Shown here: piece by piece, positions 8,137 through 17,094 of the stretch
How the letters are laid out: each line of letters opens with the position of its first letter
Numbering within the stretch: position 1 is the stretch's first letter
Assembly (NCBI RefSeq): GCF_024362385.1
Contig: NZ_CP101466.1
Coordinates: 4,402,001 to 4,466,000, forward strand
Reading direction: 5' to 3'
DNA length: 64,000 nt
From: Arthrobacter sp. DNA4
GTDB lineage: Bacteria; Actinomycetota; Actinomycetes; Actinomycetales; Micrococcaceae
Position numbers and translations under genes: made by a program
The notes under the pieces: generated by a model
Databases searched by the model: none
What the model was told of the DNA's origin: nothing
The model's input: only the letters and a program-made list of their open reading frames with translations

Positions 8137-8921
8137 AACTCCTGGTCATCAACCCCAACATCAGTGCAGATGTCACGGCGCTGATCGAATCCGAGGCGCT
8201 CCGATCCGCCTCCCACGGCACTGAACTGCTGGTCCGGACGGCCGCCCACGGCGTCGAATACATCGAGACCCGCTTCGAATCCCTCATCGCCGCCGGAGCG
8301 GTGGCCGAAATCATCGCCGAACACACCCGCCCCGGAGCAGACCCGGTGGATGCGGTGGTGGTGGCAGCCTTCGGGGATCCGGGCATGCCTGCCCTCAAGG
8401 AACTCGCGGACGTCCCCGTCATCGGCATCACCGAAGCGGCCCTGTGCGCAGCCGCCCTGCAGGGCCACCGTTTTTCCATCATCGCCATCTCAGACCGGAT
8501 CAGGCCCTGGTACCGCGAGTGCGTGGAGCGGTTCGGCCTCTCCGGCCGGCTGGCTTCCATCCGCTCCATCAACGACTCCCTGACCAGCATCGCTTCCGTC
8601 CAGCAGGACTTCAGGGAAACCCTGCTGGCACTGGGCCGGCAGGCCGTGGCCGAGGACGGTGCCGACGTCGTGATCCTCGCCGGCGCCCCGCTGGCCGGGC
8701 TTGCCCGGGAACTCAACGGACAGATTCCCGTCCCCGTGGTTGACGGCATTTCCGCCGGCATCCGCATGGCCGAAGCCGTAGCTGCACTGCAGTCCGGAAC
8801 CCACCGCGCCGGCGCCTTCGCCCCGCCCCCGGCCAAGGACCGCAAAGGCCTCTCCGGCAACCTGGACGCGGCCCTCGCCGCCCGCCAGGAGCACGCCGGC
8901 ACCCCGCAGCCCGCCACCTAA
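8133..8921 (+). CDS. Asp/Glu/hydantoin racemase-like protein lacking the catalytic Cys pair
   Basis: 262 aa. The opening MKLLVINPNISADVT and the middle VVVAAFGDPGMPALKE are signatures of hydantoin racemase (HyuA/HyuE). In known racemases a Cys lies just before FGDPG and another in the later strand (LGCAGM). Here those positions read AAFGDPG and ILAGAPLAGLA, so both cysteines are gone. Two other Cys (in ALCAAA and RECVERF) are at different places. The fold is clear; racemase activity by the two-base Cys mechanism is doubtful. It is translationally coupled to the GntR gene and lies upstream of the hydantoinase-like gene. Confidence 0.8.
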   Translation: MKLLVINPNISADVTALIESEALRSASHGTELLVRTAAHGVEYIETRFESLIAAGAVAEIIAEHTRPGADPVDAVVVAAFGDPGMPALKELADVPVIGITEAALCAAALQGHRFSIIAISDRIRPWYRECVERFGLSGRLASIRSINDSLTSIASVQQDFRETLLALGRQAVAEDGADVVILAGAPLAGLARELNGQIPVPVVDGISAGIRMAEAVAALQSGTHRAGAFAPPPAKDRKGLSGNLDAALAARQEHAGTPQPAT

Positions 8922-8951
8922 ACAGACTTCACCACTCCAAGGAGGACACCG

Positions 8952-10382
8952 ATGTCCCACCAGCCAGACCTCGTCATAGCCAACGCCACCGTCGTCAACA
9001 GCACGGGCCGGCAGGAAGCCCACATTGTGGTGCACGAAGGAAAGATTGCCGCCCTCGTGGACGCCGCCCAACCCGCCCCGGCGGCCGGCCGCACCATCGA
9101 CGCCACGGGCAAGCTCGCGATCCCCGGCGGCGTGGACGGACACTGCCACGTCGCGCAGGTGACCGGCCGCTTCCGCACCCTCGACGACTACCGCACCACC
9201 TCCACCGCAGCGCTGTGGGGCGGCACCACCACCATCATCGACTTCGGCATCCCCCGCGATGCCCAGGAAACCCCGCTCGCCGCCGTCCTGCACAAGAAGG
9301 AACTCGCCACCCAGTCACGCTGCGACGTGGCCCTGCACGGCGCCGTGGTCAGCTGGGACGAGACCGTGCCGTGGCAGCTGGAGCAGTTGGCCGCCGAGGG
9401 CGTGCGTTCGGTGAAGATGTACACCACCAACCGCGGCACCACCATGGCCGACGGCGACACCATCCTGAAGGTGATGCGCGAAATGGTGCGGCTGGACGGC
9501 CTGGCCTACATTCATGCCGAGCACGATCCCATCATCGCCGACTGCACCGAACAGCACGCCCAGGATGGCCGGATCGGCATCGAACACCTGCACCGGACCC
9601 GGCCCGAACTGGCCGAGGAGATCTCGGTCAAGGAAACCCTGGCGATGGCCGAATACACCGGCGCACCGGTCTATTTCGTCCACCAGTCCACGCCCGGCGC
9701 CGTCGACCTGGTATCGCAGGCACGGGAACGCGGGCTTGAGGCGTACTCCGAGACCTGCCCGCACTACGTCACACTGGACGACACCGTCTACGCCTCCACC
9801 TTCCCCGAGTGGTTCGCCTGCTGCCCGCCCATGCGCAGCGCGGAAACCGTGGCCGCCCTCAAGGAGCGGCTGGCGTCCGGCGCCATCCACACCATGTCCT
9901 CCGACCACTCCTGCTACGACCTGTCACAGAAGCGCGAGCGCACCGATGACGTGCGCGCCATGCCGCACGGACTGCCCGGCGTGGAAACCCGGATGCCCGT
10001 CACGTTCAGCGCGATGACCTCCGCAGGCGCCACCGTTGAGCAGTTCGTCAGCGCGTTCGCTGCGGAGCCCGCGCGGATCAACGCCGTCCCCGGCAAAGGC
10101 CGCATCGCCGAGGGGTTCGACGCCGACCTGGTGGTCTTCGATCCAGCCGAGGAACGCACGGTCAACGGCGCCGCCCTGCACATGGGAACCGACTTTTCAC
10201 CCTTCGACGGGAAGGCACTCACGGGCTGGCCCGCCGTCGTGGTTTCCAACGGGCGCGTGGTCCTGGACGCCGGCGGCTTCCACGACCCGGGTGCGGTGGG
10301 CCGCTTCATCAACCGCAACGGCTTCCGGCAGCACCAGTCCCCTGCCGCCGAAGCCTCCCACCTGCCTGCCGCCGTCCTCTAG
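8952..10382 (+). CDS. Dihydropyrimidinase/hydantoinase/allantoinase-type amidohydrolase
   Basis: 476 aa, a TIM-barrel cyclic amidohydrolase. Metal ligands are all visible: GGVDGHCHV (the HxH pair), the carbamylated Lys in RSVKMYTT, His in AYIHAEHD and VYFVHQST, and Asp in MSSDHSCYD. The C-terminal small domain ends in the usual composite-domain segment with NGRVVLDAG. Family members hydrolyse cyclic ureides (hydantoins, dihydropyrimidines, allantoin). No carbamoylase gene accompanies it, so the product's fate is unclear. An AGGAGG ribosome site precedes the ATG. Confidence 0.88.
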   Translation: MSHQPDLVIANATVVNSTGRQEAHIVVHEGKIAALVDAAQPAPAAGRTIDATGKLAIPGGVDGHCHVAQVTGRFRTLDDYRTTSTAALWGGTTTIIDFGIPRDAQETPLAAVLHKKELATQSRCDVALHGAVVSWDETVPWQLEQLAAEGVRSVKMYTTNRGTTMADGDTILKVMREMVRLDGLAYIHAEHDPIIADCTEQHAQDGRIGIEHLHRTRPELAEEISVKETLAMAEYTGAPVYFVHQSTPGAVDLVSQARERGLEAYSETCPHYVTLDDTVYASTFPEWFACCPPMRSAETVAALKERLASGAIHTMSSDHSCYDLSQKRERTDDVRAMPHGLPGVETRMPVTFSAMTSAGATVEQFVSAFAAEPARINAVPGKGRIAEGFDADLVVFDPAEERTVNGAALHMGTDFSPFDGKALTGWPAVVVSNGRVVLDAGGFHDPGAVGRFINRNGFRQHQSPAAEASHLPAAVL

Positions 10383-10390
10383 GAGCCCCC

Positions 10391-11116
10391 ATGCCAGCAA
10401 CCACACGCCCCCGCAGGATCGGCATGATCGTGCCGTCCTCCAACACCTGCCTGGAACCCCAGACCTACCGCATCCTGGGCAGCCGCACCGACGTCACGGT
10501 GCACTTCACCAGGATCCCGGTCACCCGCATCGCCCTGGACGATTCCTCCAACCGGCAGTTCGACCCCGCCGTCATGGCGGAGGCGGCCACGCTGCTGGCG
10601 ACGGCGGATGTGGACGTGATCGCCTGGAACGGCACCTCGGGTTCCTGGCTGGGGTCAGCGCACGACCAGGAACTGGCCGGCGGGATCACGGCCGCCACCG
10701 GGATCCCGGCCACCACCTCAACGCTGGCCTACCTTGAGGCCTTCCGGGCCTTCGGCACCGGGCGGATCGGCCTCTTCACGCCCTATACCGAGGATGTGAA
10801 CCACCAGGTCATCGCATCCTACGAGCGGGAAGGCATCAAGACCGTGGATCACCGGGCGCTGGGCCTGAGTGACAACGAGTCCTTTGCCCGGGTCACCGAC
10901 GACGAGATGCGTCCCGGCTCCCTGGAACTCGCCGCCGCGGCTCCCGACGCGCTGGTGTACCTGTGCACCAACCTGTACGGGGCCAACATCACCGCGGAGA
11001 TCGAGCACGCCACCGGGGTCCCGGTGCTGGATTCAGTGGCAGTGACGCTCTGGCACGCCCTGAAACTGGCAGGCGCGCCGCTGCTGGACGCGCGCTGGGG
11101 CAGGCTGCTGGTGTAG
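10391..11116 (+). CDS. Arylmalonate decarboxylase / maleate isomerase-like protein
   Basis: 241 aa. It opens with RRIGMIVPSSNTCLEP and has WNGTSGSWLG, TPYTEDVNHQV and VYLCTNLYGANI. The family normally has two Cys, one in each half. This protein has Gly in the first position (NGTSGSW) and keeps Cys in the second (YLCTNL). Arylmalonate decarboxylase has the same Gly/Cys arrangement (Gly74, Cys188), whereas maleate isomerase and racemases have two Cys. So decarboxylation is more likely than isomerisation, though unproven. It starts 8 bp after the hydantoinase-like gene and is the last gene of the operon. Confidence 0.8.
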   Translation: MPATTRPRRIGMIVPSSNTCLEPQTYRILGSRTDVTVHFTRIPVTRIALDDSSNRQFDPAVMAEAATLLATADVDVIAWNGTSGSWLGSAHDQELAGGITAATGIPATTSTLAYLEAFRAFGTGRIGLFTPYTEDVNHQVIASYEREGIKTVDHRALGLSDNESFARVTDDEMRPGSLELAAAAPDALVYLCTNLYGANITAEIEHATGVPVLDSVAVTLWHALKLAGAPLLDARWGRLLV

Positions 11117-11153
11117 CGGACCTGCCCCGGAAAATCCCTGCACCCGCAGGCCG

Positions 11154-12074
11154 TTACATGCGCAGGGTGAGGGCGCCGGGCTCCATGGTCATGAGCACGT
11201 GCTTGCCCTCGCCCTCGTGGTCGCCGTCCAGTTGGTAGTCGTCCTTGTGCTCCAGCGTGATCTCCACGGTCTTGCCCTGGAAGTACTCCACTGCGGTGTC
11301 TTTGCCCCGGCCCTTGCCGATCATGCCGGCCACCACGGAGAGCCACCCCAGCTTTCCGTGGTGGGGGGCCAGGACGGCGATGTCCAGCAGGCCGTCGTCC
11401 ATCTTGGCGTCAGGGAAGATTTCCAGGCCGCCCTGGACTTTGCCGCAGTTGCCCACCATCACGCTGCGGACACCGCGGTGGACCACTGATTTCCCGTCGA
11501 TCACCACGGTGGCCTTGACGGGTTTGCCGGGCAGGTTCCTGATCCCGGCGTCCACGTAGGCCAGCCAGCCCACCTTGTCCTTCAGGTCCTCATTGGTGTC
11601 CGCCATGATGGTGGCGTCGTAGCCCATGCCGGCCATGACCAGGAACAGCTGTTCCTTGTCCGGGTCGCTGCGGCGGGCGCGGACCACGTCGATCTTCCGT
11701 TCGGTACCGATCAGGGCCCCGGCCATGGCGCCGTCGTAGTCGGTGACGTCCATGCCCAGGTTGCGGGCCAGCAGGTTGCCGGTTCCCAGGGGCAGCAGGC
11801 CCATGGGGGTGTCACCGCCTGCCAGGACCTCGGCGACGCAGCGGACAGTACCGTCGCCGCCGGCGGCGATGACGATGTCCGCGCCCTGCGCCAGCGCCTC
11901 CTTGGCCTGGCCCACCCCGGGGTCCTCCTTGGTGGTTTCCAGCCAGATGGCTTCGCCCCAGCCGTTTTCCACGCAGTGCTTGGCCACCAGGCCGCGCACG
12001 TCGATGTCCACCGGCTTGGCGGGATTGACGATGATGGCGGCACGTTTGGGCGAAGTGGAGCTGGTCTCAGTCAT
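11154..12074 (-). CDS. Diacylglycerol kinase-family lipid kinase
   Basis: 306 aa. The catalytic domain carries IAAGGDGTVRCVAEVLAG (GGDGT nucleotide motif) and LPLGTGNLLARNL, then a C-terminal domain with MAGMGYDATIM and FPDAKMDDGLLDIAVL. This is the DagK/YegS/BmrU family that phosphorylates diacylglycerol or similar lipids at the membrane. It is convergent with the decarboxylase-like gene and co-directional with the pnt genes, with an 83-bp gap to pntB upstream. The exact lipid substrate is not readable from sequence. Confidence 0.9.
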   Translation of the reverse strand: MTETSSTSPKRAAIIVNPAKPVDIDVRGLVAKHCVENGWGEAIWLETTKEDPGVGQAKEALAQGADIVIAAGGDGTVRCVAEVLAGGDTPMGLLPLGTGNLLARNLGMDVTDYDGAMAGALIGTERKIDVVRARRSDPDKEQLFLVMAGMGYDATIMADTNEDLKDKVGWLAYVDAGIRNLPGKPVKATVVIDGKSVVHRGVRSVMVGNCGKVQGGLEIFPDAKMDDGLLDIAVLAPHHGKLGWLSVVAGMIGKGRGKDTAVEYFQGKTVEITLEHKDDYQLDGDHEGEGKHVLMTMEPGALTLRM

Positions 12075-12157
12075 GGCGTCCTCTAATGGCGGATGGAAAG
12101 CAGGCTTCTGAAAGAAGGGTATCCCGCCGCGGGGGCGGTCCGGCGCAGCGCGGCGGC

Positions 12158-13531
12158 CTACAGCGCCTTGACTGCACCCAGCACCTGGGCCAGGGAGTCC
12201 TTGGCGTCACCAAACAGCAGGGAGGTCTGGGGTTCGTACAGCAGCTCGTTCTCAATGCCGGCGAAGCCCGGGCGCATGGAGCGCTTCAGGAAAACCACCT
12301 GCCGCGCCTGGGCCACTTCCAGAATGGGCATGCCGTAAATCGGGGACCCGGAGGACGTCTTGGCGGCCGGATTCACCACGTCGTTGGCGCCTACCACCAG
12401 GGCCACATCGGTGGTCTTGAACTCCGGGTTGATCTCGCCCATCTCCTTGAGCGACTCGTACGGCACGTTGGCTTCCGCCAGGAGCACGTTCATGTGGCCG
12501 GGCATCCGGCCGGCCACGGGGTGGATGGCGAAGTCCACCTCGATGCCCCGGGCTTCCAGTGCCTGGGCCAGTTCGGCGGCAGTGTGCTGGCCCTGTGCCA
12601 CCGCCAGCCCGTAGCCGGGGACGATGATCACCCGCTGGGCGTACCCCAGCAGGACTGCCACGTCCTCCGGTGAGGACGAGCGGACCGGACGCCCGCTCAC
12701 GGCCGTGGACCCCGCCGTCGAACCTCCCCGGAAAGCCCCGAACAGGATGCCCGCCACGCTGCGGCCCATGGCAGCCGCCATGGCACGGGTGAGGATGGTG
12801 CCGGAGGCTCCCACCAGGGTGCCGGCGACCACCAGCAGGACGTTGCCCAGCACCAGGCCGGATGCCGCGACGGCCAGGCCGGTGAAGGCGTTCAGCAGCG
12901 AGATGACGATGGGCACGTCGGCGCCGCCCACGGGCAGCACCAGCAGCACGCCGGCGGCCAGGCCCAGGACCAGCAACAGCGCCGCAAGGGGCAGCGAAGC
13001 GGTGAGGACCACGGCGACGCCGGCGGCGAGTGCGGCCAGGAGGACCACAGCCATCACCACGGGAAGGCCCGGAAAGACGACAGGCCGGGTGGTCATCAGT
13101 TCCTGCAGCTTGGCGAACGTGACGCCTGATCCTGCGAAGGACACAGCACCCACCAGGAGCGTGAAGACGATCGCCACCCGCACCCAGGGGTCTTCCGCAT
13201 GGCCCAGCTCCAGGAGCGCCACGAGGGCTGCCGCGCCGCCGCCAACCCCGTTGAAGAGCGCCACCAGCTGTGGCATCTGCGTCATCTTCACCCGCCGGGC
13301 CACGGGCGCCGCCACCGCGGAACCCACGGCGATGGCGGCCAGGATCCAGGGAATGTTCTCCAGCCGGGCGGACAGGAAGACAGTGACGACGGCGATCAGC
13401 GCACCGAGTGCGCCCACCAGGTTTCCGCGGCGGGCCGTCCGCGGGGAACTGAGTCCGCGCAGGGCCAGGATGAAGCAGACCGCAGCGGCGAGGTAGAGCA
13501 GGGAGGTCCAGACGGGGTCGAGGAGGCTCAT
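12158..13531 (-). CDS. pntB: NAD(P) transhydrogenase subunit beta
   Basis: 457 aa. The N-terminal half holds about nine membrane helices (domain II). The C-terminal NADP-binding domain III begins near residue 285 with the motif VIIVPGYGLAVAQ. GPHMNV-like (GHMNVLLAEANVPY) and VGANDVVNPAA motifs are also present. With the two alpha subunits it couples proton entry to NADH-to-NADP+ hydride transfer, supplying NADPH that hydroxylases such as PobA use. Its start overlaps the pntAb stop by 4 nt. Confidence 0.96.
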   Translation of the reverse strand: MSLLDPVWTSLLYLAAAVCFILALRGLSSPRTARRGNLVGALGALIAVVTVFLSARLENIPWILAAIAVGSAVAAPVARRVKMTQMPQLVALFNGVGGGAAALVALLELGHAEDPWVRVAIVFTLLVGAVSFAGSGVTFAKLQELMTTRPVVFPGLPVVMAVVLLAALAAGVAVVLTASLPLAALLLVLGLAAGVLLVLPVGGADVPIVISLLNAFTGLAVAASGLVLGNVLLVVAGTLVGASGTILTRAMAAAMGRSVAGILFGAFRGGSTAGSTAVSGRPVRSSSPEDVAVLLGYAQRVIIVPGYGLAVAQGQHTAAELAQALEARGIEVDFAIHPVAGRMPGHMNVLLAEANVPYESLKEMGEINPEFKTTDVALVVGANDVVNPAAKTSSGSPIYGMPILEVAQARQVVFLKRSMRPGFAGIENELLYEPQTSLLFGDAKDSLAQVLGAVKAL

Positions 13532-13848
13532 TTGCTGCCTGCCTTGGGTTGGGCGTCTGCCCTAAGGGCGTCCTTTTTGCCGTGGAACATGTGCAGCATC
13601 CGGTCTGTCACCACGAACCCGCCCACCAGGTTGGCCGTGGCAAGGACGACGGCGAGCAGCGCCACCGCGAGCACCCAGGGGTCCGTTGCCTGCCCTGCGA
13701 CAATGATGGCCCCCACCAGGATGATCCCGTGGATGGCGTTGGCGCCGGACATCAGGGGCGTGTGCAGGGTGCTGGAGACTTTGGAGACCACCTCGAAACC
13801 GACGAATACCGCCAGCACGGTGATGGTCAGCAGCGCGATCCCGTCCAT
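13528..13848 (-). CDS. pntAb: NAD(P) transhydrogenase subunit alpha, membrane part
   Basis: 106 aa from the ATG at 13848, whose A is shared with the TGA of pntAa (TGATG). A longer in-frame extension exists but overlaps pntAa and is not needed. Three hydrophobic helices are visible (IALLTITVLAVFVGFEVV, HGIILVGAIIVAG, LAVALLAVVLATANLVGGFVV) with the conserved STLHTPLMSGANAIHG segment. This is the separated C-terminal portion of the alpha subunit, as usual in actinobacteria with the three-gene form. Confidence 0.94.
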   Translation of the reverse strand: MDGIALLTITVLAVFVGFEVVSKVSSTLHTPLMSGANAIHGIILVGAIIVAGQATDPWVLAVALLAVVLATANLVGGFVVTDRMLHMFHGKKDALRADAQPKAGSK

Positions 13849-15026
13849 CAGCGCGTTCCTTCCTGCCCGGCCGCAGCCGTGGCTGTCCGTGCCGCCAGGA
13901 GGTCCGCGGTGGGCTGGTGCCGCACTTCCCCGGCATGGGTAAGGCACGCACCGGCCACCACTTCGTCATCGAAATCCAGCGTGAGGTTCCCGTCGTGGAC
14001 CAGCAGGGCCAACAGGTTGGCCACGTTCTTGGCGTACAGGCGTGAAGCATCCGACGCCATGGCGGAAGCAGGGTCCTTTAGCCCCACCAAGGTGATGTGG
14101 CCCGTTCCGTCGGCGGTGGGGATGGGGATGTCCCGTCCGGGCACGGAGCCCTCCACGTTGCCGCCGGACTCGGCGGCGAGGTCGACGACGACCGATCCCG
14201 GGCGCATGCCCTGCACCATCTCCCGGGTCACCAGGAGGGGCGCCGGACGCCCGGGGACGGCCGCCGTGGTAATCAGGACGTCCGACTGCGCCACGTGGGG
14301 TGCCAGCAGCTGCCGCTGCCGCGTGCCGGCGTCGGAACTCAGCTGCCGGGCGTAGCCGCCGGCGGCTTCAGCGGTTTCGAGGTCCAGCCGGATGAAGGTG
14401 CCGCCCATCGAGGCGACCTCGTCGGCTGAGGCGGGGCGGATGTCGTTGGCGAAAACCCGTGCCCCGAGCCGCTTGGCGGTGCCGATGGCCTGCAGCCCTG
14501 CCACGCCGGCACCGAGCACCAGGACACGGGCCGGCGGGACGGTTCCCGCCGCGGTCATGTACAGCGGGAAGAACCGGGGAAGCCTGATGGCTGCCTCCAG
14601 GACGCACCGGTAGCCGGTCACCAGGGCCTGGGAGGTCAGGGCGTCCATGGACTGGGCGCGCGAGATGCGGGGCACCAGTTCCAGGGCGAAGGAAGTCACT
14701 CCGTTGTCCGCGAGCGCCTGCACCGCGGGCAGTTCGGACGACGGCGACGCGAGGCCCACCGTCACGGCTCCCCGCGGCAGGGACGCGGCAGTGTGCGGGT
14801 CAAGGGGCCGGACGTGGGCCAGGACGTCCAGGGCCGTGGTGTCCAGTACAGGGACGATGGTGGCTCCGGCCTGCTGGTAGGCGGGATCGGCATGCCCCGC
14901 GCCGTCCCCTGCCCCGGTTTCCACCAGGACGTCCAGCCCCATCCCCGCCAGCTGCCTGACAGTATCCGGAGTGGCGGCGACACGCCGCTCGCCCTCCCTG
15001 CGTTCCCGCGGAATCCCCAGTTTCAC
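13848..15026 (-). CDS. pntAa: NAD(P) transhydrogenase subunit alpha, soluble NAD-binding part
   Basis: 392 aa. It begins MKLGIPRERREGERRVAATP, the standard alanine-dehydrogenase/PntA start. The NAD-binding Rossmann motif is VLVLGAGVAGLQAIGTAKRLGA near residue 170. The transhydrogenase mobile-loop region includes PLLVTREMVQGMRPGSVVVDLA. It is the first gene of the pntAa-pntAb-pntB operon with overlapping stops and starts. The 173 bp upstream (15027-15199) shows no further gene. Confidence 0.95.
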   Translation of the reverse strand: MKLGIPRERREGERRVAATPDTVRQLAGMGLDVLVETGAGDGAGHADPAYQQAGATIVPVLDTTALDVLAHVRPLDPHTAASLPRGAVTVGLASPSSELPAVQALADNGVTSFALELVPRISRAQSMDALTSQALVTGYRCVLEAAIRLPRFFPLYMTAAGTVPPARVLVLGAGVAGLQAIGTAKRLGARVFANDIRPASADEVASMGGTFIRLDLETAEAAGGYARQLSSDAGTRQRQLLAPHVAQSDVLITTAAVPGRPAPLLVTREMVQGMRPGSVVVDLAAESGGNVEGSVPGRDIPIPTADGTGHITLVGLKDPASAMASDASRLYAKNVANLLALLVHDGNLTLDFDDEVVAGACLTHAGEVRHQPTADLLAARTATAAAGQEGTR

Positions 15027-15199
15027 CCGCCGACTCCTCTTCCTGACGAGCTGTGCAGCGGCTCTGCTGCACGCAGTTGGGTTGAGTCTAGAGCGCAGCG
15101 GCCCGCGGCGGGAGTAGTCGGCGGGGAGGTTGTGGGTAACGATTCGCCTGTCAGCCCGCGTCCTCCCGGGGCCGGCCGTCCCTTTGTCCGGCGGGCGGC

Positions 15200-15856
15200 T
15201 TACTTGTTGCTGGCGCGGATGGCGTCAGCCACGCTTTCGAGATGGACGCGCATGGCCTCGGCGGCGGCATCGGCGTCATGGGCGCAGACGGCATCGATGA
15301 CGGCGAGGTGCTGCGGGAGCGAGACGGCCGGGCGCCCTGGCTGGCGCGCCAGGCGGAACTGGAAGCGGACTGCCTGTCCGCGCAGTCGCTGGATGGTTGC
15401 CGCGGCGGTCTTTTGGGCACTCATGGCAATGATCTTTTCGTGCATCGCCTGGTTGCCTTCCGAGTAGGACTCGCGGTCTCCGCGGTCCACGGCGCCCTTC
15501 ATCCGGGCTGCCAGCTCCTGCAGTTCGGCGATGTCGCTGTCCGTGGCCCGTTCGGCGGCCTTGCGGGCACAAAGGGCTTCCAGGGCCGCGCGCACCTCAG
15601 TGATTTCAACGGCCTCGTCCACCGAGACGGCGCGCACCCTGGCACCCCGGTTCTGGACGCGTTCCACGAGGCCTTCAACGCTCAGCTCCGAGAGCGCCAC
15701 CCTGATGTTTCCACGGCTCGCTCCATACTCGGCGGCGAGGTCGCCTTCCACCAGGCGCTGGTTGGGGACCAGTTCGCCGCTGACAATGGCGGTGCGCAGC
15801 AGCTCCGCGAGTTCGGCGGCGGTGAGGGTCCGGCCCGTTCCGTCCACGGTCTCCAC
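15200..15856 (-). CDS. GntR family regulator, FCD type, divergent from ligJ
   Basis: 218 aa. The winged HTH (about residues 12-75) contains LVEGDLAAEYGASRGNIRVALSEL. The FCD domain has metal-ligand His residues in NQAMHEKI, LPQHLAVID and MRVHLESV. It is divergent from the ligJ-ligK pair, with copies of TTGCTGACAA in the shared intergenic region. It therefore probably controls meta-cleavage genes, and possibly the 44.5-kb locus that carries the same motif. The ligand may be a meta-cleavage acid or the aromatic itself. Confidence 0.87.
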   Translation of the reverse strand: METVDGTGRTLTAAELAELLRTAIVSGELVPNQRLVEGDLAAEYGASRGNIRVALSELSVEGLVERVQNRGARVRAVSVDEAVEITEVRAALEALCARKAAERATDSDIAELQELAARMKGAVDRGDRESYSEGNQAMHEKIIAMSAQKTAAATIQRLRGQAVRFQFRLARQPGRPAVSLPQHLAVIDAVCAHDADAAAEAMRVHLESVADAIRASNK

Positions 15857-15891
15857 AGCCCACCATCTCCCTGTTCAGCCGGTTGCCAATT

Positions 15892-15980
15892 TTGCTGACA
15901 ATTTTCCGGATTCAGCGTACTCCAGACTCGGCTGCCCGGACCCAGTGCGAACCATTGATTGTTAGCTATATTGCTGACAA
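15892..15980. promoter_or_regulatory. ligJ/GntR intergenic region with repeated TTGCTGACAA operators
   Basis: TTGCTGACAA occurs at 15892-15901 and again at 15971-15980. A reversed, imperfect copy (TTGTTAGCTA) lies at 15959-15968, 3 bp from the second. A TATATT -10-like box (15967-15972) overlaps these sites and would serve ligJ. The exact 10-mer in both halves of a divergent region is what an autoregulated FCD regulator would leave. Binding itself is inferred. Confidence 0.55.
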
Positions 15981-16049
15981 CATTTGCTTGTGCGGTTATC
16001 GAGTTAGAACGGCGTCGTTCTGCAGGCGCCCCTGCCAGGAGCATGCGCG

Positions 16050-17075
16050 ATGATTATTGACATCCACGGCCACTACACCACGGCCCCCGCCGCCCTTGGG
16101 GAGTGGCGTGAGCGCCAGGTGGCAGCGCTGCAGGATCCCTCGCCGCCGCCATCCCGTGCGGATTTGAAGATCTCCGACGACGACCTGCGGGAGAGCATCG
16201 AGGCGAACCAGCTGCGGCTCATGGATGAGCGCGGCATCGACCTCACCCTCTTCTCACCCCGGGCATCCTTCATGGCCCACCACATCGGGTCCTTTGAAAC
16301 CTCCGCCGAATGGGCGGCCGTCTGCAACGAACTCTGCCACCGGGTCAGCCTGCTCTATCCGGAGCGGTTCGTCCCGGCCGCGATGCTCCCGCAGTCACCC
16401 GGCGTGGACCCGGCTACCTGCCTCCCGGAACTCACCCGATGCGTAGAGGACTACGGGGCCGTGGCCCTGAACCTGAACCCGGACCCGTCCGGCGGCCATT
16501 GGACTGCCCCGCCGTTGACGGACCGGTACTGGTACCCGATCTACGAAAAAATGGTGGAGTACGGCATCCCTGCCATGGTCCACGTCAGCACCAGCATCAA
16601 TCCCGCCTTCCACACCACCGGCGCGCACTACCTCAATGCCGACACCACAGCGTTCATGCAGCTCATCCAGGGCGACCTGTTCGCAGACTTCCCCACCCTG
16701 AAGCTCGTCATCCCCCACGGCGGCGGCGCAGTGCCGTACCACTGGGGACGCTTCCGGGGCCTCGCCATGGCACTGGGAAAGCCAACGCTGGAAGAACACC
16801 TGCTGCAGAACGTCTTTTTCGACACCTGCGTCTACCACCAGCCCGGAATCGACCTGCTGCTGGAAGTCATCCCGACGCAGAACATTCTCTTCGCCTCCGA
16901 AATGATCGGCGCGGTGCGGGACATCGACCCCTGGACCGGCCACCACTTCGACGACACGGCACGCTACATCGACGACGCCGGCCTTGACGAGGCCGAACTC
17001 GGTGCCATCCAGGAGCACAACGCACGCAACGTTTATCCACGCCTTGACGCCCTGCTCTCGCAACAGGGCCGGTGA
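16050..17075 (+). CDS. ligJ: 4-oxalomesaconate hydratase
   Basis: 341 aa, the length of LigJ. It is an amidohydrolase-superfamily enzyme that hydrates 4-oxalomesaconate to 4-carboxy-4-hydroxy-2-oxoadipate in protocatechuate 4,5-cleavage and gallate degradation. Family marks seen are MIIDIHGHYTTAPAALGEW (HxH metal pair at residues 6 and 8), RASFMAHHIGSF, LNLNPDPSGGHWT, HVSTSINPAFHTTGAHY and IPHGGGAVPYHWGRFRGL. An AGGAG site precedes the ATG. It is followed directly by the aldolase gene for the next step. Confidence 0.92.
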   Translation: MIIDIHGHYTTAPAALGEWRERQVAALQDPSPPPSRADLKISDDDLRESIEANQLRLMDERGIDLTLFSPRASFMAHHIGSFETSAEWAAVCNELCHRVSLLYPERFVPAAMLPQSPGVDPATCLPELTRCVEDYGAVALNLNPDPSGGHWTAPPLTDRYWYPIYEKMVEYGIPAMVHVSTSINPAFHTTGAHYLNADTTAFMQLIQGDLFADFPTLKLVIPHGGGAVPYHWGRFRGLAMALGKPTLEEHLLQNVFFDTCVYHQPGIDLLLEVIPTQNILFASEMIGAVRDIDPWTGHHFDDTARYIDDAGLDEAELGAIQEHNARNVYPRLDALLSQQGR

Positions 17076-17094
17076 CATGCCTTCGGAAGGAACA

